DNA of 62,410 nt, taken from assembly GCA_002171975.2 (NCBI GenBank), contig NHIO02000051.1, forward strand, positions 14,408 through 76,817, read 5' to 3'. Below the pieces are notes generated by a model that was not told the origin of the DNA, searched no databases, and saw only the letters and a list, made by a program, of their open reading frames with translations. This stretch comes from Flavobacteriales bacterium TMED191 (lineage in GTDB: Bacteria > Bacteroidota > Bacteroidia > Flavobacteriales > TMED113). Shown here in pieces: positions 53,826 through 62,410 of this stretch (within the stretch, counting starts at the first letter, position 1; the number at the start of each line of letters is the position of its first letter). A program made the translations under genes and the position numbers.

Positions 53826-55715
53826 ATGAGCGACATAATAAAACATGAGTGCGGAATAGCCCTTTTGAGGCTTTTAAAACCACTATCATATTATCAAAAA
53901 AAATATGGCACTGCACTGTACGGGCTAAACAAAATGTATCTCTTAATGCAAAAACAAGTTAATAGGGGACAAGATGGGGCAGGTCTAGTAAATATTAAGC
54001 TAAATATTAAACCAGGCTTACCATATATTAGTAGACGTCGATCTGTAGAACAAAATTCAATTCAAGATGTTTTTTTAAAAATCAGTGAAAATTTTGACAA
54101 AATAAAAAACAAATATCCTAATAAGTTTGCCGATCCAGTGTGGCTAAAAAACCACTGCTCATTTGCTGGAGAATTATTTTTGGGCCACTTAAGATATGGC
54201 ACATACGGTGGAAACAGTATAACCAATTGTCACCCATTTTTGCGACAAAACAATTGGAAATCTAGAAACCTAGTTTTAGCTGGTAATTTTAATATGACAA
54301 ATGTTGATGAACTTTTAAATCAGCTAATTGATTTGGGCCAACACCCCAAAGAAAAATCAGATACTGTCACTATTTTAGAAAAAATAGGACATTTTACAGA
54401 CGAAGAAAATGCTCGGCTATATAATAATTACAAAAAGAAAGATCATACAAATATTGAGGTTTCTAAGTTGATAGAAGAGAATATCAATATTTCAAATATA
54501 TTGATTAATTCTTCTAAGAAATGGGACGGGGGATATGTACTATGTGGTTTGCTTGGGCATGGAGACGCGTTTGCGCTTCGGGACCCAAACGGCATTAGGC
54601 CTGCATATTATTATTGTAATGAAGAAATTGCTGTGGTTACTTCTGAGCGCCCAGTTATTCAAACTGCATTTAATGTTGAAGCCTCTGACATAAAGGAGCT
54701 TCCCAGGGGTCAAGCTATCATAATTAAAAAAAGTGGAATAATTGACTTTCAACAAATCAATTCCCCACTAAATAGATCTGCATGCTCTTTTGAAAGAATA
54801 TATTTTTCTAGAGGAAATGATTTTGAAATAAATAAGGAAAGAAAAATGCTAGGCGCTTTATTAAAGCCACCCATCTTAACAAAAATTAATAATGATTTTA
54901 AAAACACGGTTTTTTCTTACATCCCGAATACTGCTGAAACCGCCTTTTATGGACTATTGTCCTCTTTGGAGGATGAACTCAACAATCAAAAAGAAACACT
55001 TCTAAGAAACGGACAACTAGATGAATTAAAGCAGATAATTAATCAAAAATTAAGAGTGGAAAAAATGGCAGTCAAGGATGCTAAATTAAGGACATTTATC
55101 ACTGCAGACAGAGATAGAGATGGACTTGTTGGACATGTATATGATGTAACCTATGGTGTTGCTAAAAAAAGTGACACACTGGTTATTTTAGATGATAGCA
55201 TTGTTAGGGGCACCACGCTAAAGAGAAGTATTCTTAGGATTCTAGATAGATTAAGTTTTAAAAAAATCATTGTGGTATCTTCGGCCCCACAGATTAGATA
55301 CCCCGATTGTTATGGAATAGACATGGCAAGGTTAGATGATTTTATTGCATTTAAGGCCATTATTTATTTATTACAAAAATCAACAGAGGGAGAGACATTA
55401 ATAAAAGATGTTTATCATAAATGTAAAGAAGCTCTTTTGCAACCAAAAGAGGACCAAGTTAACCATGTAAAAGAGCTGTATAAAAACTTTAAAGATGAAG
55501 AAATTTCAGAAGAGATTGCTAATCTTTTAAGGATAGACAATATCTCTGCAGACTTTGATATAATTTTTCAAAAAGTTGAGGATTTGCATGTTGCATGCCC
55601 CAATCATAAAGGAGACTGGTACTTCACCGGCAATTACCCCACTCCTGGAGGAAATATGATTGCCAATAAATCATTTGTTTATTATATTGAGGGGAATAAA
55701 GCAAGAGCATATTAA
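53826..55715 (+). CDS. Amidophosphoribosyltransferase-type glutamine amidotransferase (PurF family, long form)
   Basis: 629 residues. C9 in HECGIAL is the Ntn glutaminase nucleophile after a short pro-sequence. The glutaminase domain covers about 9-300 (RGQDGAG, GHLRYGTYGGN), and a phosphoribosyltransferase domain contains the PRPP loop VILDDSIVRGTTLK. PurF proteins are about 470-510 residues; this is a longer branch present in Bacteroidota beside the ordinary PurF. The first step of purine synthesis is the formal prediction, but whether the long form does that in the cell is uncertain. Its last 4 bases overlap the convergent ATP-grasp gene. Confidence 0.82.
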   Translation: MSDIIKHECGIALLRLLKPLSYYQKKYGTALYGLNKMYLLMQKQVNRGQDGAGLVNIKLNIKPGLPYISRRRSVEQNSIQDVFLKISENFDKIKNKYPNKFADPVWLKNHCSFAGELFLGHLRYGTYGGNSITNCHPFLRQNNWKSRNLVLAGNFNMTNVDELLNQLIDLGQHPKEKSDTVTILEKIGHFTDEENARLYNNYKKKDHTNIEVSKLIEENINISNILINSSKKWDGGYVLCGLLGHGDAFALRDPNGIRPAYYYCNEEIAVVTSERPVIQTAFNVEASDIKELPRGQAIIIKKSGIIDFQQINSPLNRSACSFERIYFSRGNDFEINKERKMLGALLKPPILTKINNDFKNTVFSYIPNTAETAFYGLLSSLEDELNNQKETLLRNGQLDELKQIINQKLRVEKMAVKDAKLRTFITADRDRDGLVGHVYDVTYGVAKKSDTLVILDDSIVRGTTLKRSILRILDRLSFKKIIVVSSAPQIRYPDCYGIDMARLDDFIAFKAIIYLLQKSTEGETLIKDVYHKCKEALLQPKEDQVNHVKELYKNFKDEEISEEIANLLRIDNISADFDIIFQKVEDLHVACPNHKGDWYFTGNYPTPGGNMIANKSFVYYIEGNKARAY

Positions 55716-56611
55716 TTAGCTTGAAAAATTTTTTTTTTAATTGCATGTGCTAAAAGGTTCGCCGAATTCGTCTTTTTTCTAAACCACATTTCTGGCTCAA
55801 TTAATTCTAGTTCTGATAGAGCTAACAGCCCAGAGTTGTCTATTATTAAATCTACCCGTGCATAGGTAGGTAAAAAATTAAGCGCTTGAATAACTTTTTT
55901 TGCAAATTCTATTTCAGAAAACCCAGCCTCATAATTAGTTACAGTTCCACCAAAATCATCTTGTACTCTAAAGTCGCCCTTGCGAGATTTTTTAAGTACC
56001 CCATGAGAGTATTCTCCATTTATTATCATTAATGAAACCTCTCCAAAAGAAAGAATTTTTTTTTGAAAAGATTGAATTAGCATTTCATGTTTTGCGCTTA
56101 GTTTTTCAAATAATTCAGATTCTTTTGGGCCGACAGGGTATTTTAATCTATATGTTTCCCATGCTGCAGCTGAAACAGTCGGCTTAATTACAATCTCAGT
56201 CCATTTTTTTTCTTCGCAAACTTTATTTAGTGATGCACTACTCCCTTTTTCAACGAGAAGGGTGCCCGGTATATTTATTCCTTTTGCCTCCAACTCTATC
56301 AAGTATCGTTTGTTTAAATTCCAAAGAATTTGTGGATAAGAATTAATAAAGGAGACCTTGTCCTTCCATAATTGCAAAAAAGAGTAAAACTCATTGATTT
56401 TATCAAAATAGTTCCAGGTTGTGCGAAATAGGGCATATTGAAAGTTTTTTAAACAATTAGGGCTGTCCCAGGCCACCCTGGTGGCCTGTATGTTCAGCAA
56501 CCTAAGCGCATTAGAGACAAGCAAGTCTTCGTTTAAAATATTTTGCACATACCAATTGCTTTTTGAAGGATTTAAATATCTTTCCTCGGTTAACAGCGCG
56601 ACCTTAAACAT
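55712..56611 (-). CDS. ATP-grasp ligase-like protein
   Basis: 299 residues. The region ALFRTTWNYFDK and later INSYPQILWNLNKRYLIELEAKGI, KPTVSAAAWETYRL, ARVDLIID and ELELIEPEMWF follow the RimK/glutathione synthetase-like ATP-grasp pattern, close to the DcsG type (O-ureido-serine cyclo-ligase). The metal-binding ELIEPE is intact. Such enzymes form amide bonds via acyl phosphates; the substrate is unknown. It is 3 bases downstream of the DPP7 gene, so the two are probably co-transcribed. Confidence 0.75.
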   Translation of the reverse strand: MFKVALLTEERYLNPSKSNWYVQNILNEDLLVSNALRLLNIQATRVAWDSPNCLKNFQYALFRTTWNYFDKINEFYSFLQLWKDKVSFINSYPQILWNLNKRYLIELEAKGINIPGTLLVEKGSSASLNKVCEEKKWTEIVIKPTVSAAAWETYRLKYPVGPKESELFEKLSAKHEMLIQSFQKKILSFGEVSLMIINGEYSHGVLKKSRKGDFRVQDDFGGTVTNYEAGFSEIEFAKKVIQALNFLPTYARVDLIIDNSGLLALSELELIEPEMWFRKKTNSANLLAHAIKKKIFQAN

Positions 56612-56614
56612 AAA

Positions 56615-59005
56615 TTAATTAGCTGCGCCAACTTGTAGCTCTGTGTTATAAGTTTCACCTTTCCACACGAAAGTTTTTTGACCACTCTTTCTTGCTTCTA
56701 AAAAGGCATCCGAGAAACTCATCTCAGCACTTTTTTTTAGAGAAGGAGCAACACCATCGATTATTTCAGGAAATTCTTCTATTAAATTTCTAATGTCACT
56801 AATAAAACGTTCAGTTTCTTTTTTTTCGGCTGTATTTTTTTCCTCATCACTCATTTTCACCAATGTGAGTTCGTCAATTATATGGCTTGCATTTGCAAAT
56901 TTATCAATGATAAATAAAATATATCTAACATCTACAGAGATCGTTCTCTGCAGATTTTCCTCAAAAGCAATATCACCACTCATAGCCTCCCAGTTGCCAT
57001 CAAAAGCACAACCAATCAACTCCCCCTTACCATTAATAACAGGAGAACCTGAATTGCCCCCTGTAATGTCGTTGTTGGAAATAAAACACACATTTATCTC
57101 TCCCTCTTCATTTGCATACACCCCGTAGTCTTTAGAATTGTATAATTCAACAAGCCTATCAGGAACAATAAACTCAGGATCACTATTATCAAGCTTCTCC
57201 ATAACACCATCTAGAGTGGTGACATAATCATACATCATTGCGTTTCCAGGAGAGTACTCACCAACAGAACCAAATGTTAATCGCATAGTAAAGTTGGCAT
57301 CTGGATAGAAAACTTTTTTTGGTGACATTTTTCTTAACCCATCAATAAATAGTCGATTGGAAACAGCTAGTGACTCGCGCGGGGAGCTAATAGCCGGCAG
57401 AATTTTATTGAAATAATTATCTAAAATTGATTTTTGTACAATGTACCCAGGATCTTTTTTTATTTTTTTGGCAGTTGGGTTTTTTAGAAAATTTATTAAT
57501 TTTTGTTCATCTACAAAAATAGATTTTTCATAAAGCATGCTGCCCCACTTTTCAAAGTTTCCTTGGTATTTAGCTTCCATATCTAAAATAATTTTTGGCA
57601 ATTGATCTTTAGGGACATTTTCGAAATACATTTGCATCATTTTAACAAAAATATCTTGATCAATCTCCTTTTTGTATTCTTTAAAGCTACTTGTAACTTC
57701 AGACATAAAAGATTTTTTTGAGGCATTAATTAGACTGTCGCTTCCACCTTCTAAAGACTTTAATAGGCCTTCAGACCTTCTCGCTAGTCTTATAAAGCTT
57801 GGCCCACCCCAAGCGGCTTCATTTAGGTATATTCTAGATAGAGTCATTTTTTCAATTTCGTTGTATGCCCTATCCATGTTAATTAATACATCTCCATAAA
57901 TCTTTTTATTGAGGTTTGAAGAATTTACAAATTGAGAGAAAGCACTTTCAATAGATGTTTTTCGGTCGTAAACACGTAGTCTTTTCAAACCTTTTGTCTG
58001 GCCAATATAATACTTCCAATAATTAGATATTCGCGCCTTTTTGCTTGCGTACATAATACTAATATTTCTGTCTGAGCGCATATAATCATTTAATATGTCC
58101 AACTTAGCCTCTCTAACCTTGACTACAGTCGGGTTGTACAGGTCAACAGCAAGTTTTACACCAAAGGACGAAAGGTAGCGATCTGTGCCCCCAGGGTAAC
58201 CTAAAATCATGGCAAAGTCACTTTCTTTAACTCCATCAAGCGAAATAGGAAGGTGATGTTTGGGCTTCATAGGAATATTATTTTTGTTAAATTCAGCTGG
58301 GTTACCCTCCAAGTCAGTATATACTCTAAATAAAGCAAAGTCACCAGTGTGTCTTGGCCACATCCAGTTATCGGTTTCTCCACCAAATTTACCAATAGAC
58401 TCTGGTGGTGTTCCTACTAAACGAACATCATTAAATCGTTCGTAAATAAACAAGTAAAATTCACTTCCGCCATAAAAAGGCTTTATCTCTGCCCAGTAGT
58501 TAGTGTCTTTTGTTTCCCGAGACTTTATTTTTTCAATTCTAGATTGAATTAATTTTTTTCGAGTTGATTCTTCAGTGTCAAAGCTAATACTGTCAAGAAC
58601 CTCCGACGACACATCATCCATCCTAATTAAAAAATCAACAAACAATCCTTCATTTGGAATCTCATCTTCATAAGATTTTGCCCAAAATCCATTTCCCAGG
58701 TAGTCATTTTCTACTGAACTGTGGTTTTGAATTGCATCATATCCACAATGATGATTTGTTAAAAGAAGACCGTTAGGGGAAATAATCTCACCAGTACAGT
58801 AACCATTAAAACTAATAATAGCATCTTTTATTGACGCATTGTTTACACTATATATTTCTTCTGCAGATAGTTGTAGGCCCTTTTTCTGCATATCGTCAAT
58901 ATTGAGTCTTTTAATTAACATCGGCAACCACATGCCTTCATCTGCTTGTGATGGTTGCGGAATAATAAAGAAAATTGATAAAAAAACGACTAATAAACTT
59001 CTCAT
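56615..59005 (-). CDS. S46 family dipeptidyl-peptidase, DPP7 type
   Basis: 796 residues with a signal peptide (about 1-21), then ADEGMWLP as in mature DPP7/DPP11. Catalytic histidine H86 (TNHHCGYD) and serine in GGNSGSPV. The specificity segment reads FDGNWEAMSGD, with glycine at the position that is arginine in DPP11, so hydrophobic rather than acidic P1 residues are expected. It releases dipeptides from oligopeptides in the periplasm. Placed after DUF2480 with a 5-base gap and before the ATP-grasp gene. Confidence 0.93.
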   Translation of the reverse strand: MRSLLVVFLSIFFIIPQPSQADEGMWLPMLIKRLNIDDMQKKGLQLSAEEIYSVNNASIKDAIISFNGYCTGEIISPNGLLLTNHHCGYDAIQNHSSVENDYLGNGFWAKSYEDEIPNEGLFVDFLIRMDDVSSEVLDSISFDTEESTRKKLIQSRIEKIKSRETKDTNYWAEIKPFYGGSEFYLFIYERFNDVRLVGTPPESIGKFGGETDNWMWPRHTGDFALFRVYTDLEGNPAEFNKNNIPMKPKHHLPISLDGVKESDFAMILGYPGGTDRYLSSFGVKLAVDLYNPTVVKVREAKLDILNDYMRSDRNISIMYASKKARISNYWKYYIGQTKGLKRLRVYDRKTSIESAFSQFVNSSNLNKKIYGDVLINMDRAYNEIEKMTLSRIYLNEAAWGGPSFIRLARRSEGLLKSLEGGSDSLINASKKSFMSEVTSSFKEYKKEIDQDIFVKMMQMYFENVPKDQLPKIILDMEAKYQGNFEKWGSMLYEKSIFVDEQKLINFLKNPTAKKIKKDPGYIVQKSILDNYFNKILPAISSPRESLAVSNRLFIDGLRKMSPKKVFYPDANFTMRLTFGSVGEYSPGNAMMYDYVTTLDGVMEKLDNSDPEFIVPDRLVELYNSKDYGVYANEEGEINVCFISNNDITGGNSGSPVINGKGELIGCAFDGNWEAMSGDIAFEENLQRTISVDVRYILFIIDKFANASHIIDELTLVKMSDEEKNTAEKKETERFISDIRNLIEEFPEIIDGVAPSLKKSAEMSFSDAFLEARKSGQKTFVWKGETYNTELQVGAAN

Positions 59006-59010
59006 AATAC

Positions 59011-59520
59011 TTAATTTTTAATTAATGGAATACTTGAACATGGTTCACCATAAAACAAGCTTTTTACATGCGGTGCAAAAGCGTCTATACAAAGCGAGAG
59101 GCAACCTAAGGGAACACTCTCATTATTGCAAACTTTTAAAAACACCCGTTTATTTTTATATTTTTCAAAATTAATAATACTTAATTGCTGCTGAAAAAGT
59201 AGTAAATCCATTGTTTCTAAATTGGTAAAAAAAACTTGTTTTGCAATATTACGCAATTTCATTTGAATAAGGGGGTATGTCCAAGGGGGAATAATAACAT
59301 CTTTGGTACAAATAATTGAAACATAGCAATCAGAATAGTCTGACCAGCTATGATTTTGTAGTTGTTTTTTAAAGGACGCTTCTCGAATTATTAGGCCTTC
59401 GTCCAACCAATCGCTTAAGTCGATTATTTTTCGAGGGGCTTTTAGATTAAAATCAGAAACATCAATCGTAATTAATCCAGAAGCATCAATTTTATTTATT
59501 ATTTCAAGGTTTTTTTTCAT
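59011..59520 (-). CDS. DUF2480 family protein
   Basis: 169 residues; hallmark blocks are NKIDASGLITIDVSDF, IDLSDWLDEGLIIRE, FKKQL and the C-terminal GEPCSSIPLIK. It is a Bacteroidota family found with SUF genes; its function is unknown. The context, overlapping the DUF59 gene by 4 bases, suggests help with Fe-S assembly. Two C-terminal region cysteines (VPLGCLSLC) and GEPC might bind metal, but this is speculation. Confidence 0.8.
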   Translation of the reverse strand: MKKNLEIINKIDASGLITIDVSDFNLKAPRKIIDLSDWLDEGLIIREASFKKQLQNHSWSDYSDCYVSIICTKDVIIPPWTYPLIQMKLRNIAKQVFFTNLETMDLLLFQQQLSIINFEKYKNKRVFLKVCNNESVPLGCLSLCIDAFAPHVKSLFYGEPCSSIPLIKN

Positions 59521-59834
59521 AAAAATCCCAATTCTAGTTTTGCTTCTTCCGACATCATACTTTTATTCCAAGGAGGGTCCCAGGTAATTTCTACTTCAGT
59601 GCTATTTACGTCTTTTAATTCTTCTACTTTTTGTTTTATTTCAACAGGTAGTGATTCAGCAACAGGGCAATTTGCAGCAGTGAACGTCATAAGGATTTTC
59701 ACATCATTATCATTGCTGATTTGAATATCATAAATTAAGCCTAGTTCATATATGTTAACAGGTATTTCTGGGTCATGAATTTCGCACAATACACCAATAA
59801 CTTCTTCGCCAATTTTTTGAGTATTTTTAGTCAT
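59517..59834 (-). CDS. DUF59/MIP18-type Fe-S assembly protein (SufT-like)
   Basis: 105 residues with DPEIPVNIYELGLIYDI and the conserved cysteine in FTAANCPVAESLP, the signature of the YitW/SufT group. These proteins help mature Fe-S proteins at a late step. It lies 3 bases after sufE and is coupled to DUF2480. No NTPase of the Mrp type is adjacent. Confidence 0.88.
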   Translation of the reverse strand: MTKNTQKIGEEVIGVLCEIHDPEIPVNIYELGLIYDIQISNDNDVKILMTFTAANCPVAESLPVEIKQKVEELKDVNSTEVEITWDPPWNKSMMSEEAKLELGFL

Positions 59835-59837
59835 TTT

Positions 59838-60242
59838 TTAAAGATTTTTTTTTGCATAATTTTGTATTTTTTTTATCATCATTAATAGTCCGTTTGCACG
59901 GGTCATAGAAAGATGTTGTTTAAGTTGGATTTTCTCAAAAAGAGTATTCTGGTAATTTACTATTTCTAAAGCAGTGCTTCCAGAAAAAAGTTGAATTATT
60001 AGTGCAACTAGTCCTTTAGAAATTAAAGCATCGCTATCAGCATAAAAATATAGCCTTTCCTTTCTTTTTTCACAGTCTAACCAAACATTTGATTGACAAC
60101 CCTGAATAAGATAGTCTGGAGTTTTTTTGTCGGACTTAATTAAAGGAATATCTTCGCCTATTTCAATCAAATGCTCATATTTTTCCTCCCATGAACTATA
60201 CAATGAAAATTCTGAAATTATTTTATTTTCTTTTGTTTGCAT
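59838..60242 (-). CDS. sufE: Cysteine desulfuration protein SufE
   Basis: 134 residues with the sulfur-accepting cysteine C49 in LIQGCQSNVWL and the later DALISKGLVALII helix. It takes persulfide sulfur from SufS and hands it on to SufB. It starts 1 base after sufS stops, indicating close coupling. Length and motif are normal. Confidence 0.94.
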   Translation of the reverse strand: MQTKENKIISEFSLYSSWEEKYEHLIEIGEDIPLIKSDKKTPDYLIQGCQSNVWLDCEKRKERLYFYADSDALISKGLVALIIQLFSGSTALEIVNYQNTLFEKIQLKQHLSMTRANGLLMMIKKIQNYAKKNL

Positions 60243-60243
60243 A

Positions 60244-61458
60244 TTATTTTTTTAAAAAAGCAATTATTTTTCCTAAAATTAATATAAATCTTTCTATTTC
60301 TTCTTCCGTGTTATAAATGGAAAGAGATATCCTGGTGGCGCCCGGAATGCCGCAATAATTCATTAACGATTGTGAACACAAATGTCCCGAACGCGTATGA
60401 GTATTATATTCTGCTAAAATTGATGCTAAATCATAATGGTGAACACCATCAATGTTAAATGTAAAAATAGGAGCAACTCGAGTGGCTTCACCTAAAATAG
60501 TAACACCATCAATATTAGATATAAGTTTTTCAAATTTATTAATCAGTTTCTTTTCATGTTTTATTATTTTTTCAAAACCAACTCTTTTAACAAAATCAAT
60601 GGCCCTACCCAGCCCAACAACTCCAGCTATGTTAGGCGTTCCAGCTTCTAATTTATGAGGAAGTTCAGCCCACTTACTTTGTAATTTATTAACTGTAGAA
60701 ACCATGCCCCCACCAAATTTATTTGGAAGGCAGTTGTGTAGAGCCTCTTCTTTTCCGAATAAAACTCCCGTACCAGTGGGGCCAAAAATTTTGTGACCAG
60801 AAAAACAGTAAAAATCACAATCTAAATTCTGCACATTGATTTTGGAATGTGCAATAGCTTGGGCGCCATCGATCATAATTGGAATATTAAATTGTTTTAC
60901 TAGCTGTATAATTTGTTTAATATTTTGCTCAGCCCCAGTTACATTAGAAATATGATGTGTAGACACAAATTTCACATGTTTATTTAACAATTTTTGCAGC
61001 TTTTTCGGGTTTATTAATAGTTTCTCATTTATAGGCATAAACTGCAACCTTGCCCCAGTTTCTTTAGCAAGAATTTGCCAGGGAACTAGATTTGAGTGGT
61101 GTTCCATTGGGGACACAAGGATAATGTCATTTTCTTTTATTATGGGCTTTACATAAGACTGGGCTACCATGTTTATACTTTCGGTAGCACCACTGGTAAA
61201 GATAATTTCAGAATTTTTTTTTGCACTCATGAAACTCTGGACTCTATCTCTTACCTGCTCATATTCCCCTGTTGCCTTATTAGCTAACTTATTCATACTC
61301 CTATGAATATTACTATTATAGTTCTGGTAATAATTAACTATTTCATCTATAACAACTTGAGGCTTTTGAGTAGTTGCTGCATTATCAAAATAAATAGAGT
61401 CCTTATTTTGAGGTGAATTAAAATAAGGAAAATGACTTCTAATTTCATCAATTCTCAT
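60244..61458 (-). CDS. sufS: Cysteine desulfurase SufS
   Basis: 404 residues, a class V PLP enzyme. The PLP lysine is in CFSGHKIFGPTGTG, the histidine in TSPMEHHSN-like region (SPMEHHSNLVPW), and the persulfide-forming cysteine is in RSGHLCSQ. It releases sulfur from cysteine for Fe-S clusters. Located between sufD (31 bases upstream) and sufE. The RSGHxC form marks the SufS (group II) type rather than IscS. Confidence 0.95.
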   Translation of the reverse strand: MRIDEIRSHFPYFNSPQNKDSIYFDNAATTQKPQVVIDEIVNYYQNYNSNIHRSMNKLANKATGEYEQVRDRVQSFMSAKKNSEIIFTSGATESINMVAQSYVKPIIKENDIILVSPMEHHSNLVPWQILAKETGARLQFMPINEKLLINPKKLQKLLNKHVKFVSTHHISNVTGAEQNIKQIIQLVKQFNIPIMIDGAQAIAHSKINVQNLDCDFYCFSGHKIFGPTGTGVLFGKEEALHNCLPNKFGGGMVSTVNKLQSKWAELPHKLEAGTPNIAGVVGLGRAIDFVKRVGFEKIIKHEKKLINKFEKLISNIDGVTILGEATRVAPIFTFNIDGVHHYDLASILAEYNTHTRSGHLCSQSLMNYCGIPGATRISLSIYNTEEEIERFILILGKIIAFLKK

Positions 61459-61489
61459 ATAGAAATACTTTTAAAATATTTTGGGTGTT

Positions 61490-62410
61490 TTACTCAAATT
61501 GTTTATCAATTTCGTCAGTAATAATTTTTTTTAGTTTTTCGTCTGCTACAGAGTCAACAACATCACTTACAAATGCAGAAAGCAATAGTTTTTGAGCAGT
61601 ATTTTTACTTATGCCACGTGAACGCATGTAGAACATTGCCAGGTCATCTATTTGACCAATCGTTGAGCCATGTGCACAAGCTACATCGTCTGCAAAAATT
61701 TCTAATTGAGGATTGGAATTTACCCTGGACTTATCACCTAACAAGATGTTATTATTTTTTTGGACAGTATTGGACTTTTGGGCGTGTTGAGCAACATAAA
61801 CACAGCTGTCATATTGGCCACTAGACTCATCAGAATAAAGGCCTTTAAAAATCTGTGAACTTGAACAATTAGGCTTTAAGTGCTTTAATGAAATATTATT
61901 GTCAACTTTGACTTCGTCTTTTAACATCGAAACAGACCACATTTTAGATGATATATTTTCACCTAGAAGCTCAAGCATTATGTTATTTCTGATGTTACCT
62001 TGAAAGCCTAGAGCGCCGCGGGAAAAGAAAAATGAATATAAATCACATTTGCTTTTTGTATGCTGTTCTATAATTTCTGTATGGACTGATTGTGATTTTT
62101 TATGCTGACCAGCTCTAGAGCCAAAGCTATATTTAACCAGGTGTGCGTTTTCGTTGACCACCCACTGAGACAGTGTGTTTTCAAAACTTTCAGTATTTCC
62201 TTGAAAGGTTTCAATAAAGGTAACATGTGAGTTTGGAGCAATATTAATTATTTGCCTTGACTGCTCAAGACCAGTATTTTTTATTTCATGGTGTATATGA
62301 ATGATTTGAGGTTTTGAATTATCTTCCACATTTAAAACAAAGCCCTTTGTGCAGGTTCCATTATTTAAATTAATTAATGGATCTTTATCATTTGTTGTTT
62401 TATTTAGATA
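61490..62410 (-). CDS. sufD: Fe-S assembly scaffold SufD, partial (5' end outside window)
   Basis: The frame stays open to the last base of the window, so about 306 C-terminal residues are visible and the start lies beyond it; a GTG at 62329 is not the start, because the upstream codons continue in family-like sequence. Visible are the beta-helix core and the conserved C-terminal block VNSNPQLEIFADDVACAHGS, GQID and YMRSRGI. SufD joins SufB and SufC in the SufBCD scaffold. SufB is the main alternative, but order before sufS favours SufD. Confidence 0.9.
   Translation of the reverse strand, partial: YLNKTTNDKDPLINLNNGTCTKGFVLNVEDNSKPQIIHIHHEIKNTGLEQSRQIINIAPNSHVTFIETFQGNTESFENTLSQWVVNENAHLVKYSFGSRAGQHKKSQSVHTEIIEQHTKSKCDLYSFFFSRGALGFQGNIRNNIMLELLGENISSKMWSVSMLKDEVKVDNNISLKHLKPNCSSSQIFKGLYSDESSGQYDSCVYVAQHAQKSNTVQKNNNILLGDKSRVNSNPQLEIFADDVACAHGSTIGQIDDLAMFYMRSRGISKNTAQKLLLSAFVSDVVDSVADEKLKKIITDEIDKQFE

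Noticed and set aside
1-62410. CRISPR array, insertion sequence, prophage or integrated element
   Set aside because: No spaced direct repeats, transposase, integrase, phage genes or terminal inverted repeats were found.

Overview
The window is an AT-rich chromosomal piece of a free-living, probably marine, member of the Bacteroidota (flavobacteria-like). The assignment rests on gene content and order: type IX secretion parts (the porZ C-terminus and a porW/sprE lipoprotein), DUF4837, DUF4292 and DUF2480 proteins, an AtpZ/bactofilin block ahead of an ATP synthase operon that lacks beta and epsilon, the ileS / DksA-like / lspA order, an S46 dipeptidyl-peptidase, and promoter -7 boxes of the Bacteroidota type (TAnnTTTG). 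Genes are packed very tightly, with many 1-20 base overlaps. I saw no tRNA, rRNA, CRISPR array, insertion sequence or prophage.

Layout. 1-4067 (+): porZ 3' end, recO, a TonB-dependent receptor. 4051-25117 (-): one long same-strand run, read from right to left as porW, bactofilin, a small membrane protein, AtpZ, atpBEFHAG, a sensor kinase, an enoyl-CoA hydratase, a flippase, dut, a sugar nucleotidyltransferase, a TPR protein, a DUF4292 lipoprotein, an EnvC-like factor, tatA, gatA, a LysM lytic transglycosylase and DUF4837. 25240-31626 (+): M23 peptidase, GH3 protein, dxr, rseP, an ALDH7-type dehydrogenase. 31637-35145 (-): lysS, rpiB, M28 peptidase. 35190-39693 (+): lipB, a serine hydrolase, an orphan double ABC ATPase and an extremely AT-rich beta-helix-like lipoprotein. 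39694-39987 is the largest intergenic gap (294 bases). 39988-52081 (mostly -): uvrC, asd (+), hppA, lspA, a DksA-like protein, ileS (split by a frameshift), then RidA, a semialdehyde dehydrogenase and an SDR. 52158-55715 (+): 3-hydroxyanthranilate dioxygenase, ACMS decarboxylase, a PurF-type amidotransferase. 55712-62410 (-): an ATP-grasp protein, DPP7, DUF2480, a DUF59 Fe-S protein, sufE, sufS and a partial sufD.

Working groups. The genes between 49367 and 53794 form the lower kynurenine branch (3-hydroxyanthranilate ring opening, decarboxylation, semialdehyde oxidation, deamination). Five genes at 59011-62410 belong to SUF iron-sulfur assembly. Several proteins act on the envelope: lytic transglycosylase, EnvC-like, M23, RseP, LspA, TatA, flippase, bactofilin, PorZ and PorW.

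The main non-routine observations are: (i) a strand-composition switch at about 39.7-41.7 kb with the polarity of a replication terminus, centred on a region of roughly 10% G+C; (ii) the essential ileS gene broken by one extra base in a nine-base homopolymer; (iii) a nine-G tract directly after the start codon of a serine hydrolase; (iv) a 3-hydroxyanthranilate dioxygenase that has lost three of four accessory-site cysteines, next to an SDR without the usual Tyr-Lys pair; (v) a perfect 21-base tandem duplication in the c-ring gene. I did not find a clear undescribed multi-gene system; most of the window is housekeeping.
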